Shown piece by piece: positions 1 through 5,012 of a stretch of DNA of 7,108 bases. The first letter of the stretch is position 1. Each line of letters starts with the position of its first letter. The DNA is from Bacillota bacterium. Its GTDB lineage: Bacteria; Bacillota_I; Bacilli_A; Acholeplasmatales; Acholeplasmataceae. The notes under the pieces were generated by a model. It made no database searches and was not told where the DNA came from. It saw only the letters and a program-made list of their open reading frames with translations. The position numbers were made by a program, and so were the translations under genes. Location: contig SBGC01000124.1 in the NCBI GenBank assembly GCA_006226985.1, positions 1-7,108 of the forward strand. The letters run 5' to 3'.

Positions 1-1135
1 CTAAACTAATCATAAATGTGGGTTCAAAAATACGATTAACGAGTCTAAATAACCCGTAAGATAAAAATGTAGATAGAATGGTTGCTGCTAGATAAATACT
101 TAAAAACTCAATGTAGATACTTAACAGTAAGTATCTTTTTTTCATGCCATAAACATGTGAAATGCTTATATAAACCGCTTGATTTTTAATTCTAAAGATA
201 ATTGAAATCATAATACTAATGAGCATCGCTACAATTAAAATCGATCCAATTAATTTAAACATTTCTTGTGCGAAGATAGATTGTCTAACAATTAAAACAA
301 CCATATCGGCACTCACTTGTCCTGAATAATCTATTAAGTTACTACCAAAATGATTTTTCATCTCATTAACTGTAATCATGATTGCTTCATACGTTGAAAA
401 ATAAATGCGATTATAGTAACTATGATTGACATCGTAGTGACTGCTAACATCTTGAATCATTCCTTGATTATTAAGAGTTACGATTTTAAATAAATTAACT
501 GGAAGTTCGTTTGGATTACCAAAATATTCATCCTTCAAAACTCCTGCCACATACATTTCATCAATCATTGCATTTAAACCATCTTTTAACGTAATTGTTT
601 TAAACAATACATCATCGAGGGTTAACCCATAGTAAGCTAAAAAATTAGCTGATAATAAGACTTCTCCAGATTGGTTTAAATATCTGCCGCCTAATAAAGC
701 ATCTGCATCATAGTTTTTTAAGAAGAAAGGTATGAGGAAATGATAGTATTCTTTAAACTCAATATTAAATGTTGAGAGCTTGGGAATGATATTTGGATCA
801 TCATAACTATAATCTACGCCATCAATAGAAAGTGTACTTACCTGATAAACAAAATTCTCTACTTCCATATTGTTTGTTGATATAACAAACTCTGTTTTAT
901 TAAAAGATCTTAAATAGTCAAAATCCATTTGATCAATCGCTTTATCAAGCGTTAAATAATTATGTTCATCATTTTTTACAATATCTTTATATTTACCGTC
1001 TAGCACGCTTGTATAAACTAAGAATGACTGAATGAGTAAAACCATGAAGAAAAAACCTATGAGTAAATAGAAGGCACTTCTTTTTTTCGATTTAATATTA
1101 TACCAGATGAGGGTAAAGATATCTTTTAATTTCAT
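1..1135 (-). CDS. FtsX-type ABC transporter permease, second of a pair, C-terminus cut by window edge
   Basis: Membrane subunit of an ABC system of the LolCDE/MacB/FtsX class. I read 378 codons from the ATG at 1135-1133 with no stop before position 1, so the 3' end is missing. The start MKLKDIFTLIWYNIK is an amphipathic cytoplasmic lead-in. TM1 lies at about residues 22-44 and is followed by an extracytoplasmic domain of about 245 residues. TM2 is at about 295-314, then a cytoplasmic loop (about 317-335, containing HVYGMKK) that matches the position and 'xxGxxK/R' style of the FtsX coupling loop, and TM3 at about 336-360. A last TM segment is expected beyond the edge. The start follows the TAA of the upstream permease by 1 nt, so it is co-translated with it. 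A weak GGGCGG stretch 9 nt upstream may serve as ribosome binding site. The family is clear from architecture. The substrate is unknown. Confidence 0.85.
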   Translation of the reverse strand, partial: MKLKDIFTLIWYNIKSKKRSAFYLLIGFFFMVLLIQSFLVYTSVLDGKYKDIVKNDEHNYLTLDKAIDQMDFDYLRSFNKTEFVISTNNMEVENFVYQVSTLSIDGVDYSYDDPNIIPKLSTFNIEFKEYYHFLIPFFLKNYDADALLGGRYLNQSGEVLLSANFLAYYGLTLDDVLFKTITLKDGLNAMIDEMYVAGVLKDEYFGNPNELPVNLFKIVTLNNQGMIQDVSSHYDVNHSYYNRIYFSTYEAIMITVNEMKNHFGSNLIDYSGQVSADMVVLIVRQSIFAQEMFKLIGSILIVAMLISIMISIIFRIKNQAVYISISHVYGMKKRYLLLSIYIEFLSIYLAATILSTFLSYGLFRLVNRIFEPTFMISL

Positions 1136-1136
1136 A

Positions 1137-2339
1137 TTAGATTTCCGCCCTATTCAGTTCTGTTGCAGAATGCTTACGAATGTATTTATAAATGATAAAG
1201 GAAAGCATACTGACTAAACAAAATGCAATGACATATATAGACATGAAATGGTTGCTGTTAAAGTCATTAGAAAACTGATAATTTAAAATAAGTTCAGCTA
1301 AATATGTAATTCTACGATTAATTAAATATGCTAAAAACACACTCATCGTACATGATACGAGGAGAATAAACTGCATGACAATAATGTAAATTAATACAAT
1401 CTTTAAACTCGATAATCCAAGGGATTTCACCATGGAAATCCATGGCATTCGATTCTTTATAATTAAGAATGTAATGTGAAGTAATAATAGCGTTCCTAGA
1501 AATAAAATAATCATCGATAAGATTAAGAAGATGACACTCATATTTTGATTCATTTCAAGATAATCTGAAAAACCAAAAAGGCCTTCAAAGATGATATCAT
1601 TCGCTTCTAAGTTTTGATAAATCTGATAAATAAACGTCATATTATTGACGATAATTGCAGGAGAAAATATACTTTCATAAGGCTCATAAAGGGTGTTAAC
1701 ATCAGTTGTTGTTATAAAGTAATGTATATCATCATATTTACTTGAACTTGTCTCATAGATACCTGATATCTTTAAATCAATAAGATTTCCTGCGTTGATT
1801 TCTTGATCGTTTTGATCTAAGAATGCTAACTGAATCTCATCATCAATTGAAGCATTTAAATAGGTGGCAAAAGCTTCACTTAAATAAATATATCTCATCT
1901 CTTCAGGATTATTAGATGGGTCTCTAGATTTCTCAATGAATTCAAATTCCTTTTGAATCAGTCGTGGTAAGATATCTTTTACTTGAATAAAGATACCGCC
2001 ATAGTTAATATATTCAAAAGTATTCTCTAGTTCTTCAATATAGTTATTTTTAATGACCGTATCATCACTCATGTGAAATTCAAGGCTATTGGTTGTAAAG
2101 ATTACAAATTGATAAGTTTCATCATAAGGAATATCACTAAACTTTTCAAACCCTTCTTTACTGAGCTGTAATTGAATACCATCAGGGTTTTCTCTTTGTA
2201 ATTCTTTGACATGATTATCTTTAACTGATGAGGATAAAGAAAAAAGGACCATACTCACAGAAAAAACAAATGCGGTAACAAGCATTCCTAAAATGACAAT
2301 ATACCAGTTTTTTATGAGTTCCCTTTTAATGAAAAACAT
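1137..2339 (-). CDS. FtsX-type ABC transporter permease, first of a pair
   Basis: A 400-residue membrane protein with the four-helix FtsX layout. TM1 is at about residues 13-35 and is followed by an extracytoplasmic domain of about 230 residues. Three helices then sit near the C-terminus, at about 267-294, 314-340 and 365-385. The cytoplasmic loop between TM2 and TM3 carries WISMVKSLGLSSLK (about 300-313), which resembles the coupling segment of this family that docks on the ATPase. It lies 2 nt after the ATPase stop, and its GGTGA ribosome binding site is embedded in the last codons of that gene, so the two are translationally linked. With the ATPase and the next permease it would form a heterodimeric exporter or mechanotransmitter. 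Families of this kind move lipoproteins, peptides or antibiotics, or transmit force to envelope enzymes. Nothing in the sequence decides between these roles. Confidence 0.87.
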   Translation of the reverse strand: MFFIKRELIKNWYIVILGMLVTAFVFSVSMVLFSLSSSVKDNHVKELQRENPDGIQLQLSKEGFEKFSDIPYDETYQFVIFTTNSLEFHMSDDTVIKNNYIEELENTFEYINYGGIFIQVKDILPRLIQKEFEFIEKSRDPSNNPEEMRYIYLSEAFATYLNASIDDEIQLAFLDQNDQEINAGNLIDLKISGIYETSSSKYDDIHYFITTTDVNTLYEPYESIFSPAIIVNNMTFIYQIYQNLEANDIIFEGLFGFSDYLEMNQNMSVIFLILSMIILFLGTLLLLHITFLIIKNRMPWISMVKSLGLSSLKIVLIYIIVMQFILLVSCTMSVFLAYLINRRITYLAELILNYQFSNDFNSNHFMSIYVIAFCLVSMLSFIIYKYIRKHSATELNRAEI

Positions 2340-2341
2340 AG

Positions 2342-3010
2342 TTAGTGATCACCCGTGTCCTTCATAACTTCGCCATCCTTAAGTGTAACGACGCGATTAG
2401 CAAGTTTTGAGTGTTCGACATCATGTGTGACTAAAACAATAATATTTTCTTCGTTTTGTAGTGATTTTAGCAGACTCATGATAATATCTGAATTCTCAGT
2501 ATCTAAGTTACCACATGGTTCATCTGCTAAAATAATCTTGGGTTGATTGACAATAGCTCTAGCAATAGCAACTCTTTGTTTCTCACCACCAGATAATGTC
2601 ATTGCTTTTTGGTTTTTTTTATGGATAATATTAGTTTTCGTCAGTGCATCTAAAACTTTATGCTTACGTTCAGATCGTTTCATTCCTGCAATAATTAAAG
2701 GTAGTTCTACATTTTCAAACACTGTATAAGAAGGTTCAAGATTTGAGAATTGAAAAACAAAGCCTATATATTGATTTCTAAACTTGTCATGATCGATTTG
2801 TTGAAGTGTTGTTAAATTGATTCCATCAATAGAAACAGAACCATCTGTTGGGTTATCTAAATCACCAATTAAGTTAAGAAGAGTAGACTTACCACTACCA
2901 CTTTTACCAACGACAGCAAGAAAAGTCCCATTATGAATAAAGAGATTAATGTTTTTTAGTGCAAATAAATCATCATATTGTTTACTGACATTTTTGAGAA
3001 ATATACCCAT
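2342..3010 (-). CDS. ABC transporter ATP-binding protein, LolD/MacB type
   Basis: A 222-residue cytoplasmic ATPase, the usual length for a LolD/FtsE/MacB-like stand-alone nucleotide-binding domain. All motifs are present in order: Walker A GKSGSGKST (residues 35-43), Q-loop glutamine Q87 in FVFQFSNLEP, signature LSGGE (139-143), Walker B ending in the catalytic D163-E164, D-loop NLD (168-170) and switch His H196 in VTHD. The segment after Walker B reads DEPCGNLD where the family usually has DEPTGNLD, a mild substitution outside the catalytic residues. The ATG at 3010 is chosen because a GAGGTGA ribosome binding site precedes it at a normal distance and because MGIFLKNVSKQY aligns with usual family starts. 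It should energise the two FtsX-type permeases directly downstream. Substrate unknown. Confidence 0.95.
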   Translation of the reverse strand: MGIFLKNVSKQYDDLFALKNINLFIHNGTFLAVVGKSGSGKSTLLNLIGDLDNPTDGSVSIDGINLTTLQQIDHDKFRNQYIGFVFQFSNLEPSYTVFENVELPLIIAGMKRSERKHKVLDALTKTNIIHKKNQKAMTLSGGEKQRVAIARAIVNQPKIILADEPCGNLDTENSDIIMSLLKSLQNEENIIVLVTHDVEHSKLANRVVTLKDGEVMKDTGDH

Positions 3011-3045
3011 ATTTCACCTCTTCAATGAAGACTTCTTCAAAGATG
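3011..3045 (-). promoter_or_regulatory. Intergenic leader of the ABC ATPase with alternative hairpins and ribosome binding site
   Basis: This 35-nt gap separates the HAD stop from the ATPase start. On the minus strand it carries TGAAGA (3039-3034), TCTTCA (3031-3026) and TGAAGA again (3024-3019), followed by the GAGGTGA ribosome binding site (3020-3014). The middle copy can pair with either flank, and the second pairing takes in the first two bases of the ribosome binding site. The stems are short (5-6 bp). No T-tract follows, so it is not a terminator. Confidence 0.4.
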
Positions 3046-3672
3046 CTAAATGAGTGCTTTGAGTGCTTCATAGGACTCAATAGTTTGATAGTTTTTAAAG
3101 CGGGATGGATGTTGATGACCTTTTGTGAAAATGATAATATCACATCCAATGTCATGAGCAATTTCTGCATCATGGAGTGTATCACCAATCATGATCATAT
3201 CTTCCTTTTGAATAGCATGATCTTTAATAAATTGTCTTGCTACATCAAGTTTTGTTTTCGCATAAATGTTTTTTGTGCCTAAAATATGTTCGAACATATG
3301 CCCAATTTTAAAGTGGTTTAACTGTTCAAATAAATTCTTTTCCTCACTAGCTGATAACAAGATATTCGTAAAACCCTTGTCTTTGTAATACGTAATGGTC
3401 TCAATAACTTTCTCATGTAAATCACATGAGAGACTTTGTGGTTGATATCGCTCAATAAAGCGATGCGCAAGCACTTCAAATGGCGTCTTATTAAAATCAA
3501 ATACGGTTGCATAATACGCCTTAATCGGGAATGTAAAAATCATTAAATACTCATCGAATGTAACAAGTGGTTGTCTTTCTTCTTGTAGCATTTCGATAAG
3601 TATATTATAACATAACCTTGCATCATCTAAGATGGTGCCATTAAAATCCCAAAAGATATATTTCTTTTTCAT
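3046..3672 (-). CDS. HAD-superfamily hydrolase (phosphatase-like, Gph/HAD_2 type)
   Basis: A 208-residue soluble protein of the haloacid dehalogenase superfamily, with a helical cap of the phosphoglycolate-phosphatase type between motifs I and II. Motif I is DFNGT, with the nucleophile D9 and N11 at the position of the usual second Asp. Motif II is the Ser of ILLSAS (S107). The motif III lysine is K139 or K141 in YAKTK. Motif IV is GDTLHD, with D164 and D168 as Mg2+ ligands. DxNGT variants such as DWNGTLLDD are, from memory, common in one branch of this family, so the N need not mean loss of activity. The start overlaps the RlmH stop by 4 bp (ATGA), and I see no Shine-Dalgarno sequence ahead of it, so translation probably depends on coupling to rlmH. 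It ends in TAG. The substrate, likely a small phosphorylated metabolite, cannot be named. Confidence 0.88.
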   Translation of the reverse strand: MKKKYIFWDFNGTILDDARLCYNILIEMLQEERQPLVTFDEYLMIFTFPIKAYYATVFDFNKTPFEVLAHRFIERYQPQSLSCDLHEKVIETITYYKDKGFTNILLSASEEKNLFEQLNHFKIGHMFEHILGTKNIYAKTKLDVARQFIKDHAIQKEDMIMIGDTLHDAEIAHDIGCDIIIFTKGHQHPSRFKNYQTIESYEALKALI

Positions 3673-4112
3673 TTGTGATACGGATGATTTTTTAGAATCA
3701 TCAATCCTCTATAAATTTGTTCAATGAGAATAAGTCTCATCAGCTGATGTGGATACGTCATTTTACCAAATGATAGCTTATAATCCGTTCGGTTCAATAC
3801 GTCTTCTGATAAACCGTGAGAACCACCAATGATAAATGTAAGATCTCCTTGATGATAGGTTAATTTATCATCGAGGAGCTTAGCGAAAGCTTCACTTGAT
3901 AGATTATTCCCTAATATAGCTAGGCTTACGACATAATCGCTGTCTTTAATTTTAGAGAGAATACGCTCACCCTCTAGTTTTAAACCACTCTCATCTTTTT
4001 CATCATTGACTTCGATCCACTCAAGACGATTTGAAATCTGTTTCTGATAGTATTCAATGCCTTGGCTTAAGTACTTCTGATTGAGTTTTCCTACGACGAT
4101 AATCTTCATCAT
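3669..4112 (-). CDS. rlmH: 23S rRNA pseudouridine-1915 N3-methyltransferase RlmH
   Basis: A SPOUT-class methyltransferase of 147 residues (family members are about 155-160). It uses S-adenosylmethionine to methylate pseudouridine 1915 in helix 69 of 23S rRNA on assembled ribosomes. The SAM-binding knot motif FIIGGSHGLSE (93-103) is present. So is the conserved C-terminal stretch SFGKMTYPHQ through EQIYRG (115-136), and the hallmark terminus PYHK, which resembles the EAYHK end of staphylococcal OrfX. Two start codons stand in tandem (4112 and 4109). I chose 4112 because the GGTGA ribosome binding site sits 10 nt from it and because it gives an ATGA overlap with the upstream gene. The TGA stop (3671-3669) overlaps the HAD start. 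A YHK terminus followed at once by TGA shows that TGA means stop in this organism. Confidence 0.96.
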   Translation of the reverse strand: MMKIIVVGKLNQKYLSQGIEYYQKQISNRLEWIEVNDEKDESGLKLEGERILSKIKDSDYVVSLAILGNNLSSEAFAKLLDDKLTYHQGDLTFIIGGSHGLSEDVLNRTDYKLSFGKMTYPHQLMRLILIEQIYRGLMILKNHPYHK

Positions 4113-4879
4113 ATCTTAATCACCGGAAGTCCTTCTTGTGATGCATAAAATACTTCAATCTTTGTTGGATCATCAAATTGTTTAACAATAGCTTCTTCTA
4201 TATCAAGAATGGTATTGCAATCTTCACTAATATGAGCAACAACCCATTTGCTTGGTTTATCTTTCACAAAAAGGTTCATTAACCAGCATGCATCATCATT
4301 TGATAAATGCCCCTTTTCACTTAATATACGCTTCTTTAATAGAAAAGGTCTAGCAGATTGCATGAGTTTCGTTGGATGATGATTGGCTTCTAATATATAT
4401 AAATCTGCATTACACAACATATCATGATAACTTTGATCAACATAACCACTATCTGTTAAGACAACCATCTTTTTATCATCGTGTTTCAACACATAACCAA
4501 TGGGCTCTGCTGCATCGTGTGATAACATAAATGTTTCAACTTCAAGTTCCCCAATAGAAAAAGTTGAATCTGTTTCAACAAAATGAACATTTTCAATCAT
4601 TAAAGCGATTTCTTTATCTAAAGCGTTATATGTACCTTTAGTCAAATAAACATCTTCAATATGTCCATTTTTTAAGAGTTGTTTCAAACCCATCGTGTGA
4701 TCGTGATGCTCATGCGTTATGAGTAATGTTTTGACATCATATAAATTTTCATCATAATCATTCATTTTACTTTTTACTTTATTAAAGCTAATGCCTGCAT
4801 CAATGAAAATATTCAAATTTCCTACCTTTAGGTAGGTCATATTTCCTTTTGAGCCGCTTGCTAGCACAAATACTTCCAT
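4109..4879 (-). CDS. yycJ: Metallo-beta-lactamase-fold hydrolase, YycJ/WalJ type
   Basis: A 256-residue cytoplasmic MBL-fold protein, close to the usual YycJ length. The N-terminus VLASGSKGN (5-13) and FIDAG (25-29) are typical of YycJ. The two-metal site is built from HEHHDH (H56, H58, D60, H61), H121 in LSHDAAEP, D143 in LTDSG, and H216 in AHISEDCN. LEANHH (163-168) and GHLSN (190-194) are further family marks. YycJ has been proposed to act as a DNA exonuclease in mismatch repair or in replication/cell-wall coordination, and its true substrate is not settled. In Bacillus it sits at the end of the walRK operon close to rlmH. Here the rlmH link is kept while walRK is not present on its upstream side, where a divergent lipoprotein gene lies instead. 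It is the first gene of the minus-strand operon, with a strong AAGGTGAT ribosome binding site at 4890-4883. It ends in TGA, overlapping rlmH. Confidence 0.93.
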   Translation of the reverse strand: MEVFVLASGSKGNMTYLKVGNLNIFIDAGISFNKVKSKMNDYDENLYDVKTLLITHEHHDHTMGLKQLLKNGHIEDVYLTKGTYNALDKEIALMIENVHFVETDSTFSIGELEVETFMLSHDAAEPIGYVLKHDDKKMVVLTDSGYVDQSYHDMLCNADLYILEANHHPTKLMQSARPFLLKKRILSEKGHLSNDDACWLMNLFVKDKPSKWVVAHISEDCNTILDIEEAIVKQFDDPTKIEVFYASQEGLPVIKI

Positions 4880-4882
4880 ATC

Positions 4883-4890
4883 ATCACCTT
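4883..4890 (-). promoter_or_regulatory. Ribosome binding site of the yycJ-like gene
   Basis: AAGGTGAT on the minus strand leaves 7 nt between the GG core and the ATG at 4879. This fixes the start of the operon's first gene. Confidence 0.8.
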
Positions 4891-4902
4891 CTCATCAATG
4901 AT

Positions 4903-4931
4903 ATCATAAAAATATGTGAGATTAACAAATA
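4903..4931 (-). promoter_or_regulatory. Candidate promoter of the minus-strand operon
   Basis: Read on the minus strand, TATGAT at 4908-4903 matches five of six bases of the -10 consensus and would start transcription near 4896, leaving a leader of about 17 nt. No good -35 lies 16-18 nt upstream: the nearest TTG-like hexamer, TTGTTA at 4928-4923, gives a spacer of only 14 nt. CATATT at 4916-4911 is an alternative -10. The operon must start in this gap if its first gene is the yycJ-like gene, but the exact site is uncertain. Confidence 0.35.
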
Positions 4932-4944
4932 AAAATGTAAGTGG

Positions 4945-4973
4945 TTGCATAAGGTTTGAAAAAATGCTATATT
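4945..4973 (+). promoter_or_regulatory. Sigma-A type promoter with extended -10 for the foldase lipoprotein
   Basis: TTGCAT at 4945-4950 serves as a weak -35, followed by a 17-nt spacer and TATATT at 4968-4973. The spacer ends in TGC, giving a TGn extended -10 that can make up for the poor -35. Transcription would start near 4980, just before the inverted repeat at 4982-4996, leaving a leader of about 33 nt. Confidence 0.7.
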
Positions 4974-4981
4974 ATAAATGC

Positions 4982-4996
4982 TTGTATGAAATACAA
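4982..4996 (+). repeat. Short inverted repeat in the 5' leader of the lipoprotein gene
   Basis: TTGTAT and ATACAA form a perfect 6-bp dyad around GAA. It begins close to the predicted transcript start and ends 2 nt before the AAGGAG ribosome binding site. It could be a 5'-end hairpin in the mRNA or half-sites of a repressor operator just downstream of the promoter. It may also be chance in AT-rich DNA. Confidence 0.45.
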
Positions 4997-4998
4997 AT

Positions 4999-5004
4999 AA
5001 GGAG
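4999..5004 (+). promoter_or_regulatory. Ribosome binding site of the foldase lipoprotein gene
   Basis: AAGGAG lies 8 nt before the ATG at 5013. It is a near-consensus site at ideal spacing, the strongest in the window, and it suggests a well-expressed protein. Confidence 0.85.
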
Positions 5005-5012
5005 TGAACACA

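Larger units (their letters stand above)
4880..5012. other. Divergent intergenic region between the operon and the lipoprotein gene
   Basis: This 133-nt gap separates genes that point away from each other. It is the only sizeable non-coding stretch of the window. It holds ribosome binding sites for both genes, a convincing plus-strand promoter, a less clear minus-strand promoter, and two small dyads (4898-4907 and 4982-4996). No open reading frame or terminator is visible in it. Confidence 0.85.

Noticed and set aside
3026..3039. Hairpin TGAAGA/TCTTCA between the HAD and ATPase genes as a possible intrinsic terminator.
   Set aside because: The loop would be only 2-4 nt, the stem is AT-rich, and no run of T follows on the minus strand. 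The next gene's ribosome binding site follows directly.
3025..3282. Plus-strand open frame opposite the HAD gene, along with similar frames at 2355-2729 opposite the ATPase gene.
   Set aside because: The minus-strand products carry full sets of family motifs. The plus-strand frames have no recognisable domains or start signals.
3669..3690. The 3' end of rlmH resembles the attachment site used by staphylococcal SCC elements (TATCACAAATGA at the end of the gene).
   Set aside because: The similarity follows from the conserved PYHK terminus. The next gene starts inside the stop codon, with no second copy of the site, recombinase gene or inserted element in the window.
4898..4907. Perfect 10-bp palindrome ATGATATCAT overlapping the candidate -10 of the minus-strand operon.
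   Set aside because: Palindromes of this length occur by chance several times in an AT-rich window of this size. It has no second copy nearby and no known operator match.
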